From the NCBI GenBank assembly GCA_030065255.1, contig JASJCX010000010.1, forward strand, positions 1 through 40,551: a DNA stretch of 40,551 nucleotides, in the 5' to 3' direction. The notes below the pieces were generated by a model. That model was not told where the DNA came from and did not search any database. It saw only the letters and a program-made list of their open reading frames with translations. A program made the position numbers and the translations under genes. This document shows, in pieces, positions 27,093 through 36,050 of this stretch. This DNA is from Calothrix sp. MO_167.B42. Lineage in GTDB: Bacteria; Cyanobacteriota; Cyanobacteriia; Cyanobacteriales; Nostocaceae. The stretch's first letter is position 1; each line of letters begins with the position of its first letter.

Positions 27093-27125
27093 AGCTCCCC
27101 GATTTCTTTAAGAAGTCGGGGAGCT
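27093..27125. repeat. Strong interspersed hairpin between methyltransferase genes
   Basis: AGCTCCCCGA and TCGGGGAGCT form a perfect 10-bp stem, extended by TTC/GAA around TTTAA with one mismatch. There is no U-run on either strand. I recall this palindrome as a common Nostocales intergenic repeat. Between two operon genes it could affect mRNA processing. Confidence 0.7.
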
Positions 27126-27142
27126 AATGGGGATTTAAGTAT

Positions 27143-28366
27143 TTACAAAGGAATAACTTTTGTTGATACTCCCATTTCATCTAGCATTTTCTGAATTTCT
27201 GCACAGTAGATGGAATTCATGACAATAACTGTGTCTGGTTGATATTCTTTCAAAAATTCTGGAGACATGATTGGCTTACCCACTCCGGGGATGAATTTAC
27301 CGTGACGGTGGGGATTGATATCAACCACATATTGAATTTTATCAATGGTATCTAGGGTTGTGAGGAAAGCAACGCACTTGGAGCCAGAACCCCAAACAAC
27401 TACTTTTTGACCCTCTGCTTGCATGGTTTCTAGCTTTTGCTTCCAATCATTCAACTTGTTCTGAATATTGTCAGCGAAGTATTTCACATCCTCGATGGTT
27501 TGTTCTAGGGTTTCTTCAAAGGGGTGAATTTTATCAGAGGGTGTAGCTACTGGGATAGCTTCAATGAATAAATATTGATCGCCATAATCCCGGTATAAGT
27601 CGGTGACTTCAAACCCGCAAGCACGGAATAACCGAGCTAGGGAACCAGGGGTAAAGTAGGAAGTGTGTTCGTAGTAGATATCCTCAAAAGCCATATCCTT
27701 GAGGACGCGGGTGGTATCAGGAATTTCAAATAGTACAGGAATGTGGCGATCGCCAATGGAACGGCGCACGGTGCTGATAAACTCAAAGGTGGGCTGAATG
27801 TGTTCTAAGGTGTGGCGACAACAGATAAAATCACCGACATATTTGGCGTGTTGCTCGCCGTAATAGTCTTGGATGAAGGTTACCCGTTCTGCGGCTTCAC
27901 TGTTAACTCTTCCGGGAACTACGCTGGGATCAATTCCTACACCGCGATTGTTTCCTAGTTCGCACAATAGTAGGAGAAAATCACCTTTGCTGCAACCAAT
28001 TTCCACAATGTCTTTGTTGTGGAGGTCGTATTTTTCAATTAAGCGATTGGCTAAGTCTAGGGCAAATTTGTTAAATGTGGGAGAATAACTTTGTTGGTCT
28101 TCATAGTTGGGAGCATAGGCTGACCATTTGCGATCGAATTCAATGTTGGTAATGAAACCACAACTATCGCAGAAGCCTAAAACAACATCACCACAAGGAA
28201 ACTTTTGTGCTTCCTCTTGAGAGGACATCATTAAACAGCTGTGGACGGGAACTTGAGGTACTTCATAAAATAGGGATAAACCTTTGTGTCCGCAATTGGG
28301 ACAAGTATATTCTGCTAATTTAACTGCTGATTTTGAAGGTTCTGATAGTACTTGGTTACCAGTCAT
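27143..28366 (-). CDS. Sugar C-methyltransferase-type protein 2
   Basis: 407 aa from ATG 28366; a TTG at 28381 extends it by five codons. It has the same architecture as its downstream neighbour: zinc site CPNCGH and CDSCGF, SAM motif IVEIGCSKGDFL, DFICCRHTLEHI, active-site segment IYYEHTSYF and C-terminal VVWGSGSKC. Shared long strings such as CELGNN and the flanks of YDLH show it is a paralogue of protein 1. In the CDP-sugar cluster it probably methylates a sugar carbon, or acts on a related intermediate. The divergence suggests different positions or partners rather than simple dosage; that is inference. Confidence 0.87.
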   Translation of the reverse strand: MTGNQVLSEPSKSAVKLAEYTCPNCGHKGLSLFYEVPQVPVHSCLMMSSQEEAQKFPCGDVVLGFCDSCGFITNIEFDRKWSAYAPNYEDQQSYSPTFNKFALDLANRLIEKYDLHNKDIVEIGCSKGDFLLLLCELGNNRGVGIDPSVVPGRVNSEAAERVTFIQDYYGEQHAKYVGDFICCRHTLEHIQPTFEFISTVRRSIGDRHIPVLFEIPDTTRVLKDMAFEDIYYEHTSYFTPGSLARLFRACGFEVTDLYRDYGDQYLFIEAIPVATPSDKIHPFEETLEQTIEDVKYFADNIQNKLNDWKQKLETMQAEGQKVVVWGSGSKCVAFLTTLDTIDKIQYVVDINPHRHGKFIPGVGKPIMSPEFLKEYQPDTVIVMNSIYCAEIQKMLDEMGVSTKVIPL

Positions 28367-28390
28367 TAAGGTTATCTCCAATTTTTTTGC

Positions 28391-28502
28391 TGTTGACGGT
28401 TGATGGTTGATAGTTGGTAGTTGATTGTTAAAAGTTAAGAGTTAGGAGTTAAAAATATTACTCCCTAATCCCCTCATCACCTCAGTTTGACAGTTGACAG
28501 TC
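28391..28502. repeat. Degenerate heptamer repeats (GTTGATA/GTTAAGA/TTGACAG)
   Basis: TTGACGG-TTGATGG-TTGATAG-TTGGTAG-TTGATTG runs into AAGTTAAGAGTTAGGAGTTAAAA and ends TTGACAGTTGACAG. It lies between methyltransferase genes 2 and 3. Confidence 0.7.
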
Positions 28503-28516
28503 CTTGAATCGAATAA

Positions 28517-28547
28517 TACTGTCCTAACTAATATGTCCATTGCTATA
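28517..28547. repeat. Copy B of the 31-bp dispersed repeat
   Basis: 29 of 31 positions match 14191-14221. It also follows TTGACAG units, here by 15 bp. Confidence 0.7.
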
Positions 28548-28603
28548 TTTAGGAGTCAGAATATATATTATTAATGCTGACTCCTAATAATTAAAAGTTC
28601 TAA

Positions 28604-29833
28604 CTAGACAATTTTTGGTTGGGGAATGGGGACAATAAATTTACCACCTTTTTGTTGGTAAGCTTGTTGTTGTTGAATAATTTCTTCTGCGAAGTTCCAG
28701 GCCAAAATTAAGACGTAATCAGGCATATCTTCGAGAATTTGGGATGGTGGTACAATGGGTAAATGATTGATACTCATAAACCGTCCCTGTTTAAATTTAT
28801 TTAAATCCGCAACATAATCTAACAGGGTTTTATTAATATCAAAGTAACTCAGCAATGTGGTTGCTTTTGCTGCTGCGCCATAACCAACAACCTTCTTACC
28901 TTGACGCTTCAAATCCCAGAGAATATCGAGTAAAGATTTCTTAACTTGGGCAATGCGATCGCCAAATTCTTGGTAGTATTCTATACTATCTACTTTGCGC
29001 TCGGACTCCATTTTTAATAATGATGTCACAGAGTTTTCCACTGCTTCTTGCTTTTCAATAAATAAGCGTAAGGAACCACCGTGGATTTTTGTTCGTTCTA
29101 TGCGATTCAAATATAAACCATGTCTGCGGAATAATTTATCCAAGGCTGTGACTGAAAAGTAACATAAATGCTGGTGATAAATGGTATCAAATTCGCAGTG
29201 GTCAACTAAATCTACCACGTAGGGGGCTTCAATGACAGCAACACCAGTATCTTTGAGTAGGGTACCAAATCCAGCTACGAAACCGTTTAAATCTGGGACG
29301 TGAGCCAAGACGTTATTAGCCAAGAATACATCTGCTTGTTTACCTTCTTCCACTAATTTAATTGCTAAGTCCTTGGTGAAGAAAGTACACATGGTAGGTA
29401 CTCCGGCTTCGTTAGCTACCGCCGCTGGCTTTTGTGCGGGGTCAATTCCTAATACGGGAATACCTTTTTCTACGAAGTTTTTCAGCATATACCCGTCATT
29501 ACTAGCAGCTTCGACTACTAGGCTATTGCTATCTAATGGACGGGATTGGATAATTGCTTGGGCGCTGTCACCAAAATGTTTGAGTAGGGAAGGTGATATG
29601 GAAGAAAAATAAGGATAATCGTCATAAAAAAGGATTTCTGGCGGTACTGTTTCATTAATTTGTACCAGTCCACAATGGGGACAAAATGCCAAATCCAATA
29701 AGGCTGTATATTCTGGTTTTTCTAATTGGTCTTTGGTTAAAAGTCTATCCGCTAGGGGAGTATAACCAAAATCAATAATTAACTCCAAATCTGGATTACC
29801 ACAAGAACGGCAGATGGGCTGAGAATTGGGCAT
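28604..29833 (-). CDS. Sugar C-methyltransferase-type protein 3
   Basis: 409 aa. It has the same three-part plan but is a more distant relative: CRSCGN and CPHCGL zinc site, LADRLL, SAM motif [21 protein letters not shown], and C-terminal [14 protein letters not shown]. It is closer to the TylC3/NovU-type NDP-sugar C-3/C-5 methyltransferases. The active-site segment reads IYHQHLCYF, so the Glu of the Glu-His pair in proteins 1 and 2 is Gln. I recall Gln in many relatives, so this does not prove loss of activity. It lies 210 bp downstream of the epimerase gene on the same strand. Confidence 0.88.
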   Translation of the reverse strand: MPNSQPICRSCGNPDLELIIDFGYTPLADRLLTKDQLEKPEYTALLDLAFCPHCGLVQINETVPPEILFYDDYPYFSSISPSLLKHFGDSAQAIIQSRPLDSNSLVVEAASNDGYMLKNFVEKGIPVLGIDPAQKPAAVANEAGVPTMCTFFTKDLAIKLVEEGKQADVFLANNVLAHVPDLNGFVAGFGTLLKDTGVAVIEAPYVVDLVDHCEFDTIYHQHLCYFSVTALDKLFRRHGLYLNRIERTKIHGGSLRLFIEKQEAVENSVTSLLKMESERKVDSIEYYQEFGDRIAQVKKSLLDILWDLKRQGKKVVGYGAAAKATTLLSYFDINKTLLDYVADLNKFKQGRFMSINHLPIVPPSQILEDMPDYVLILAWNFAEEIIQQQQAYQQKGGKFIVPIPQPKIV

Positions 29834-30043
29834 TAAAGTTTACTCCTATCACCTGAATTGTTATAAGTCGGAGGCTTGACGCTTCCCTTATCGCATTAAT
29901 ACTTTGTTTATAAATATTTGCAATCCTGAATTGCTAAGGATTAAATACTTTAACTTCAATAAAAGTACACCTACACAATTCAGAACTGCAATACTTTTAA
30001 CAATGAAAATAGTCAAGGAATGTGAAATTGTCTGTAAATTGGA

Positions 30044-31081
30044 TTACACAGCTGCTTGGGTGCGCCAGCGCAGGTTGTTATCCAGACGAGATTCCTTTAG
30101 TAATTTTTGAATGTGGGCAATTCGTTGATATTTGGGACCTTCAAATTCTTCTAGGGTTAACCCGACTTGTTTATACACGTTGTAAAGTTCTGCTGCTCCC
30201 TTTGTCGCATTCCACTGTGGTTGGAAATCTGGTAGGGTGTTAAGAATTTTGCTGCAATTAACGCGATAACAACGGGTGTCAGGTGCTACACCTTGGGCGT
30301 ATTCAATCTGACAGCCTGGAACTGTTTTCTCAACGATGTTGGCAATGTCCCGAATTTGGTAGTTATCTTCGTTGCGTCCGACGTTGAAAGCTTGGTTGTG
30401 AATCAATTCCCTTGGTGCTTCCATGACGGCAACAAATGCCCGGGAGATATCTTCGATATGAACGATGGGTCTCCAGGGTGTACCATCGCTTTTAATAAAC
30501 ACTTTACCAGTGGTAAAGGCCCAAGCCACTAAATTATTTAACACTAAGTCAAATCTGAGTCTTGGTGATACACCGTAGGCAGTGGCATTACGGAGGAAAG
30601 TAGGAGAAAAGTTGTCGTCTGCTAATTGAGCAACATCTTGTTCTACCTTAACTTTAGAAATGCCATAGGGGGTGACGGGGTTAAAGGCTGATTCTTCAGT
30701 TAACCAGTCAGTACCACCTGCACCATAGTTGCTACAGGAGGAGGAGAAGATATAACGACTAACTCCCGCTTGTTTACTCAACTGTGCCAATTTCACCGAT
30801 GCTTGGTGGTTGATATCATAGGTGAGGTCGGGGTTAAGATTTCCTAAGGGATCGTTGGATAATCCAGCTAAATGTAATACAGCATCAAACCCTTCCACAT
30901 CCTCTAGTTGGATGTCACGGATATCTTTTTTGATTTCCGGGATTTCTGTCAGCCCGTCGCCAAAGGTACTATTTTCGTATAAATCGCTATCTAAACCAAT
31001 AACTTCATGGCCTTTAGCCACCAGCATGGGCGCGAGTATCGTTCCGATGTAACCCTTGTGTCCCGTTAGTAGTACTCGCAT
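30044..31081 (-). CDS. NAD-dependent epimerase/reductase (extended SDR), sugar nucleotide
   Basis: 345 aa from ATG 31081. The Rossmann motif is GHKGYIG (residues 7-13), then LHLAGLSND, SSSCSNYG (catalytic Ser) and PYGISK (Tyr and Lys of YxxxK). I chose ATG 31081 because the N-terminus MRVLLTGHKGYIG is standard and a GGAGG lies about 15 nt upstream. The longer frame to 31123 adds non-conserved residues. The dehydratase hallmark (Asp-Glu after Thr) is not evident, so a 3,5-epimerase or 4-ketoreductase role on a CDP-keto-sugar is more likely. The first 68 bp overlap the 3' end of rfbF in another frame. Confidence 0.85.
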   Translation of the reverse strand: MRVLLTGHKGYIGTILAPMLVAKGHEVIGLDSDLYENSTFGDGLTEIPEIKKDIRDIQLEDVEGFDAVLHLAGLSNDPLGNLNPDLTYDINHQASVKLAQLSKQAGVSRYIFSSSCSNYGAGGTDWLTEESAFNPVTPYGISKVKVEQDVAQLADDNFSPTFLRNATAYGVSPRLRFDLVLNNLVAWAFTTGKVFIKSDGTPWRPIVHIEDISRAFVAVMEAPRELIHNQAFNVGRNEDNYQIRDIANIVEKTVPGCQIEYAQGVAPDTRCYRVNCSKILNTLPDFQPQWNATKGAAELYNVYKQVGLTLEEFEGPKYQRIAHIQKLLKESRLDNNLRWRTQAAV

Positions 31082-31862
31082 TTTCTTCTGGTTCCTCCCA
31101 AGTTTTCCACGGTGCATTGCCATTTGACCACAAACTTTCTAGCCTGCGCTTGTCCCTTAAGGTATCCATGCATTGCCAGAAGCCTGTGTATTTATATGCC
31201 ATTAATTGTCCATCTTTGGCTAAGGACTCTAATGGTTCTTTTTCCCATTGGGTGTCATCCCCGGGAATATAATCAAATATTCCTGGTTCCAAGACAAAGA
31301 AGGCTCCATTAATCCATCCTTCTTTGGTTTGGGGTTTTTCTGAGAATTCGTAGATTTGATCTCCCTCAAGTTCTAGGTGGCCAAATCTAGATGGTGGGCG
31401 TACTGCTGTCATGGTAGCTAGCTTGCCATGGGATTTATGGAATGCTAGTAATTCTTGCAGATTAATATCGGAAACTCCATCCCCCCAGGTGAGCATGAAG
31501 GTTTCGTTACCCATGTAGGGTGCTAATCTTTTGATTCTTCCGCCAGTATTGGTATGCAAACCAGTATCAATTAAATCTACGTTCCAATCTGGTTTGTATC
31601 CCCCGTGCATCTGCACTTTTCCTTGGCGCAGATTCACGGTTAAATTGCTGTTGAGGGAACAGTAGTCCACCATATATTTTTTGATGACTTCTGCTTTATA
31701 TCCCAAGGCAATAACAAAATTTTGAAAGCCGTGGTGGGCATAATTCATCATGATATGCCACATAATTGGCTTACCACCTATTTCTACCATTGGCTTGGGT
31801 TTTTCTACTGTTTCTTCAGATAGACGCGTCCCCAATCCTCCTGCCAGTATTCCTACTTTCAT
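31014..31862 (-). CDS. rfbF: Glucose-1-phosphate cytidylyltransferase
   Basis: 282 aa. It makes CDP-glucose from CTP and glucose-1-phosphate, the entry to CDP-deoxy- and branched sugars. The nucleotidyltransferase signature is AGGLGTRLSEETVEKPKPMVEIGGKPIMWHIM, with TWGDGVSDI (metal Asp), AVRPPSRFG and FWQCMDTLRDKR. The family usually ends shortly after NAPWK (about 257 aa). Here the frame continues 25 codons into the epimerase gene before a TGA. It starts at ATG 31862, the first gene of the leftward cluster. No CDP-glucose 4,6-dehydratase (rfbG) is found beside it, so that step must be encoded elsewhere. Confidence 0.95.
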   Translation of the reverse strand: MKVGILAGGLGTRLSEETVEKPKPMVEIGGKPIMWHIMMNYAHHGFQNFVIALGYKAEVIKKYMVDYCSLNSNLTVNLRQGKVQMHGGYKPDWNVDLIDTGLHTNTGGRIKRLAPYMGNETFMLTWGDGVSDINLQELLAFHKSHGKLATMTAVRPPSRFGHLELEGDQIYEFSEKPQTKEGWINGAFFVLEPGIFDYIPGDDTQWEKEPLESLAKDGQLMAYKYTGFWQCMDTLRDKRRLESLWSNGNAPWKTWEEPEENASTTNGTQGLHRNDTRAHAGG

Positions 31863-32430
31863 ATGCTAATGAAATTTGAGAATTTGCTATGTCCATTGAT
31901 AACACAAAATGATTCTGTGTTAAGTAATTTCACTTTATATTGACAAAACTATCTATTTATTCGGAAAAATTTTAATAAACTTTCATATATTAGTGGTTCT
32001 ATTTCTAGTAACAATTTTCATAACGTTTTGATTAACAAAAATTATAATCAATCTGGGATTAGTGCTGTGAAATAAATATTGCTCTCAATTCAATACTTAC
32101 TGTTGAAGATAATGAAAATAATTATTTTGACATCCTTCTGTGGGAGTATTTAGGAGCGTGGATTAAATAATATGCAATCTTAATAATTAAACCTCACCCT
32201 GATGAGGGCTACGCAAAACCTGAAAGTTGCTCCTGTGCAAAAATTCAAGGGGGATGGGGGTTGATGGTAGGTTAATATGGGGCTACAAAAATCTGATAGC
32301 AAAGGTTTTACTCCTAATACAAGGTAAAGATTTGCAAAGTCCCAGAGCCTGATGGTAAATGAAATAGTAGCTTAATGCTTTAATTAGTAAAGAAGTTAGA
32401 TATATACTGAAAATATTGAAAAAATCAGGG
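31863..32430. other. 570-bp divergent promoter region, rfbF/purT
   Basis: AT-rich spacer between the leftward CDP-sugar cluster and rightward purT. No gene is seen. A CTCACCCTGATGAGGGCTACGC unit near 32190 resembles the arms of the element at 24.77-25.0 kb. I cannot assign promoters. Confidence 0.5.
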
Positions 32431-33618
32431 ATGAAGGCAATTAATTTACCCGCAAAAATCATGTTGTTGGGTTCGGGGGAGCTGGGTAAGGAGTTTGTAC
32501 TTGCTGCTCAAAGACTAGGTAACTATGTAATTGCTGTGGATCGCTATGATAATGCTCCAGCAATGCAGGTGTCTGATTGCTGTGAAGTAATTTCTATGCT
32601 CAGTGCTCAAGAGTTAGAAAATATTGTGAGCAAGCATCAACCTGATTTAATTGTTCCGGAAATTGAAGCAATTAGAACCGAAAAGTTACAGGAATTTGAG
32701 CAAAGAGGTATTACGGTAATTCCCACAGCGGCGGCGACAAACTATACCATGAATCGCGATCGCATTCGGGAATTAGCACATACAAAGTTAGGTATTAGGA
32801 CGGCTAAATACGGCTATGCTCAAACCTTAGATGAATTAATCGCTATTTCCTCGAAAATTGGCTTTCCCAATGTGATTAAACCGGTAATGTCTTCTTCTGG
32901 TAAGGGACAGTCTATAGTTAAAGATAGAAGTGAATTAGAGCAAGCATGGGATTATGCGATCGCAGGTTCTAGGGGTGACACTCACAAGGTAATTGTGGAA
33001 GAGTTTATTGATTTTGAAGTTGAAATTACCCTACTGACCATTAAACAGTGGAACGCACCGACAATCTTCTGTCCTCCCATCGGACATCGCCAGGAGAGGG
33101 GAGACTATCAGGAGTCTTGGCAACCTGCACAAATTACCCAAGAATATATATTACAAGCACAGGCGATCGCGAAGAAAGTCACTGATGCTTTAGGGGGTGC
33201 GGGAATTTTCGGAGTTGAGTTTTTTGTGACTAAGGATGAAGTTATTTTTTCCGAGCTTTCACCCAGGCCCCACGATACGGGGATGGTAACATTAATTTCC
33301 CAAAATTTGAATGAATTTGAACTACACTTAAGAGCTATTTTAGGTTTACCAATTCCCAAGATAGAGCTGTTTGACTGTGCTGCTAGTGCTGTGATTTTAG
33401 CATCAGAAAAATTAGATACTGTGGCATATACAGGGGTAGGTGAAGCTCTATTAGAATCGGATGTAGATATTAGGTTATTTGGTAAACCCAATGCTCATCC
33501 CTATCGCCGAATGGGGGTAGCTTTAGCTAAAGCTACAGATACCAAAATAGCAAGAGAGAAGGCTGATGTTGCAGCAAGTAAAGTTAATGTTATAGCACTA
33601 CGTGCAAGTAATAAGTAA
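32431..33618 (+). CDS. purT: Formate-dependent phosphoribosylglycinamide formyltransferase
   Basis: 395 aa ATP-grasp enzyme. It formylates GAR with formate and ATP, purine step 3, without folate. It has an N-terminal pre-ATP-grasp domain ([13 protein letters not shown] near residue 12), [29 protein letters not shown], an ATP-grasp core with [12 protein letters not shown] and [14 protein letters not shown], and the hallmark [19 protein letters not shown] 32431 is preferred to TTG 32416. The final codons (GCA AGT AAT AAG TAA) come from an AATAAGT repeat, so the C-terminus has been reset by repeat insertion. It is divergent from rfbF. Confidence 0.95.
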   Translation: MKAINLPAKIMLLGSGELGKEFVLAAQRLGNYVIAVDRYDNAPAMQVSDCCEVISMLSAQELENIVSKHQPDLIVPEIEAIRTEKLQEFEQRGITVIPTAAATNYTMNRDRIRELAHTKLGIRTAKYGYAQTLDELIAISSKIGFPNVIKPVMSSSGKGQSIVKDRSELEQAWDYAIAGSRGDTHKVIVEEFIDFEVEITLLTIKQWNAPTIFCPPIGHRQERGDYQESWQPAQITQEYILQAQAIAKKVTDALGGAGIFGVEFFVTKDEVIFSELSPRPHDTGMVTLISQNLNEFELHLRAILGLPIPKIELFDCAASAVILASEKLDTVAYTGVGEALLESDVDIRLFGKPNAHPYRRMGVALAKATDTKIAREKADVAASKVNVIALRASNK

Positions 33619-33642
33619 TAAGTAATGAGAATGAGTAATGAG
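33607..33642. repeat. Heptamer STRR, AATAAGT/AATGAGT
   Basis: About five degenerate units overlap the last codons and stop of purT. Confidence 0.8.
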
Positions 33643-33689
33643 TCTAATGCTCATAGGTTGGGGGGGTTCAGCAATGTCCGCAACCTATG

Positions 33690-34180
33690 TGCGTAGTGGT
33701 ATTATAAAAATACTCGTTGAAAACCCTTGAGCGGTGAGTCTCGAAGCTTGGCGTAGAGATTCACACCGTGCTTTAGACAAGGGATGAAAACGGTTTGAGG
33801 CGTTTACGCCTGAGTCAGGTTTTATGTTAGAATTAGGTCTAACAGGCACGGTAATTAACCTGTATAAAAACCTAAGTGCCTAGCGGCAATCTGTACCTTG
33901 ACAACTGAAGATATAGGCTTGGAATTCCATAGTTCTAGTTCTGCCTAGGAATAGGTAAAATCTACCCTACACCGAAGCCGCTTCGCGTCTACATGGGAAC
34001 TAGACGACACAGAATTTAAGCAAAACAAATTTTGGAGCAATCCAACTACCCCCACCGCAGGGGGAAAGTTAACGCTTGAGGAGAGAACCACCTCACCGGC
34101 TAGATACCGCAAGGAGTCTAGTTTAAGTGGACTCGCTGAACCAAGAATCTCCTCGCCTTTAGGCAGGAGAGTGTCAAATC
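33690..34180 (+). mobile_element. Transposase-less relic of an IS200/IS605-type element, possible orphan reRNA (omega RNA) locus
   Basis: A 490-bp non-coding block of mixed composition unlike its AT-rich flanks. It begins with an imperfect hairpin (GCGGTGAGTCTC...GAGATTCACACCG, about 33732-33770) and contains several further stems, for example CTAGA...TCTAG at about 34100-34121. It ends with hairpin CTCCT-C-GCCTTTAGGC-AGGAG (34149-34169) directly followed by AGTGTCAAAT. That end matches the solo end at 15675-15710. In IS605/IS607-type elements the sequence before the right end encodes the guide RNA of TnpB. No tnpB or tnpA frame survives here. The function is inferred, not shown. Confidence 0.45.
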
Positions 34181-34350
34181 AGTTCTTCCCTATGATTAAT
34201 GTTATGAATATGAGCTCAATAATTTTTTCTTCTCAGGGTAAGTATGGTAATTATATTGAATTTCTCAAGAACTTAAAGATGATAAATAATGGTAGACGAG
34301 CCCAGATTTAATTGTATTTCCTTGGTTGTAAATGCAGATAAAAGTCAAAC

Positions 34351-35493
34351 TTATTTCATCTTTCTAATTAACTTTTTCCTCATTTTGCGATTAATTCTGA
34401 CTATTTGAGAAGCATACTTTTTCATGACAGAATTATTTTTGTAACGTAAATCTAGAGATTTTACATCAATATGTAGGGCACGCACACTAATGTTAGACCA
34501 TTCTGTGGGTAGTCCTCCATATTGAAAAAGACCAAAAGCAGCTTTAGTGATTCTCGGAAGATGTTTGGGAAGGTGTGCGTTATGCTCTTCACATAACCAT
34601 TTATCCGGTTCAGTATCGCCTTTTTTCCAAATACGATATCGACAGTAATTTATTCCCGGAGCCATGATGACTTGATGTCTAACGCAATAAGTAACATATG
34701 GTTCGATATCTATGTAAGGTGGGTATTCAGTCTTGACAACCCAAGTCCAATCTTTACCCATCAAGCAATCTCCCATGGAAATCCAAACACGAGCTTCTGC
34801 TTTATTATGGATTGTTGCTAACCCTGCACTAGAATAACCAGGCTTAATACCTAGTTCTGGAGATTGCTCTTCATGGCCTGCAAAAAAATCACTAATGCCT
34901 CTAAAAACAACTCCTCTGCCATTATCTCGAAATTTGACCTCGTAGGTAGCTTCTTGACTTCCATGGTAAGAACCAAGTAAAAATAGGGAATCATCGGCCA
35001 CTGGCGAACGCGAGCGAATTATATTTTTTTCCGGGTCAAAAGTAAATGCTCCATCAACAACCTGGCCAATTTCCTGAATGTGGTTGTATTTACTCAGGTC
35101 ATTTAACTCCAGTGGTAGACTTATTGGACGAGAATCCCAATAAAATTCTGCTGACAATACTTCAAATTTTCCTTTCCTATCCTCGATTTCAATTGTAATT
35201 TTATTCCATCCTTCTTTGAGTTCTGGGGAATTAACGGGTATTTCAATATTAAAATGTCCTGGTAGTTCCCTCAGACGATTGATAGATGGAGTACGAGCCT
35301 CATAGCAATATGTTTTCTGTTTGGATTGCCAGTCATCTACTTCTGGTTCTATGTAAAAATATATTGGTGAGGAACTGTTTAATCGATAAACTGAGTTTTT
35401 TACAGGGAGTTTAGCATCTGAATTTCCTAGAATATTAATATCGTTATGTCGAAAGCGGAATTGTTGTCGATTACCATATAGCAATTGAATCAT
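34351..35493 (-). CDS. Hypothetical protein, predicted beta-sandwich, in a polysaccharide locus
   Basis: 380 aa, no family recognised. There is no signal peptide or membrane helix. It is rich in aromatic and alternating strand-like segments (SPIYFYIEPEVDDW, EGWNKITIEIEDRKGKF, ATYEVKFRDNGRGVVFRGISDFF, ARVWISMGDCLMGKDWTW), which suggests carbohydrate-binding or LamG-like beta-sandwich domains. The last 30 residues are very basic (KKYASQIVRINRKMRKKLIRKMK) and could bind nucleic acid, phospholipid or acidic glycan. It starts at ATG 35493. The neighbours are glycan genes, so a role in polysaccharide handling is a guess. It stands alone on its strand. Confidence 0.7.
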   Translation of the reverse strand: MIQLLYGNRQQFRFRHNDINILGNSDAKLPVKNSVYRLNSSSPIYFYIEPEVDDWQSKQKTYCYEARTPSINRLRELPGHFNIEIPVNSPELKEGWNKITIEIEDRKGKFEVLSAEFYWDSRPISLPLELNDLSKYNHIQEIGQVVDGAFTFDPEKNIIRSRSPVADDSLFLLGSYHGSQEATYEVKFRDNGRGVVFRGISDFFAGHEEQSPELGIKPGYSSAGLATIHNKAEARVWISMGDCLMGKDWTWVVKTEYPPYIDIEPYVTYCVRHQVIMAPGINYCRYRIWKKGDTEPDKWLCEEHNAHLPKHLPRITKAAFGLFQYGGLPTEWSNISVRALHIDVKSLDLRYKNNSVMKKYASQIVRINRKMRKKLIRKMK

Positions 35494-36050
35494 GTTATTT
35501 GTTCTGTCGTAAGTAAGTATTACTAACTAGACAGTAATCTAACATACTCTATAATTTTGACGGTCTGGGTTTACAAAAATTTCACTTTGCCTTTACATTT
35601 AATCATTAATACTAGTGAATCCAGACGTTTTTGCAATTGCTAAAACAAGTAACCAAAACAATGTATTTTCGAGTGTCGCAAGGCAAGTGAACTGTTGTAT
35701 TTTATACACTTGCCCCGGTAAGCGTTTTTCGGAGCTTAAATATCCTCACTTCTTTCTATAGTATTGATCAGAAACAGTGGATAGATTTAGGAAGTTAGAT
35801 TGGGGGCTTTGTTAAGTAAATATGAAGCTAATTTGATTGATATAGTCAGGCTAAAATAGTATTGGCAGCATAGTTAAAGTCTTCAAAGGCTTTCCTCTTC
35901 TACATTTTATCTATTGGGTTAAATGCAAGGGATATTAAAGTTTGTGTGAATAGAAGATTTTTCTGGCATTCGGGCATTTTGGTGCATGGGTATTTAGTTA
36001 CAATACTCACTGTCAAGGAGGAAAATTATTTTCCTAGAAATTGAACAATT
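35494..36050. other. 560-bp divergent spacer with one hairpin
   Basis: AT-rich. It contains a perfect 8-bp stem GGCAAGTG (35682-35689) / CACTTGCC (35707-35714) with a 17-nt loop. An AAGGAGG near 36015 is about 30 bp before the glycosyltransferase ATG, too far to be its ribosome-binding site. No gene is seen. Confidence 0.5.

Noticed and set aside
33690-34180. Group II intron domain
   Set aside because: I looked for a GUGYG 5' end and a domain V hairpin and did not find them; the right end fits an IS605-type terminus better.
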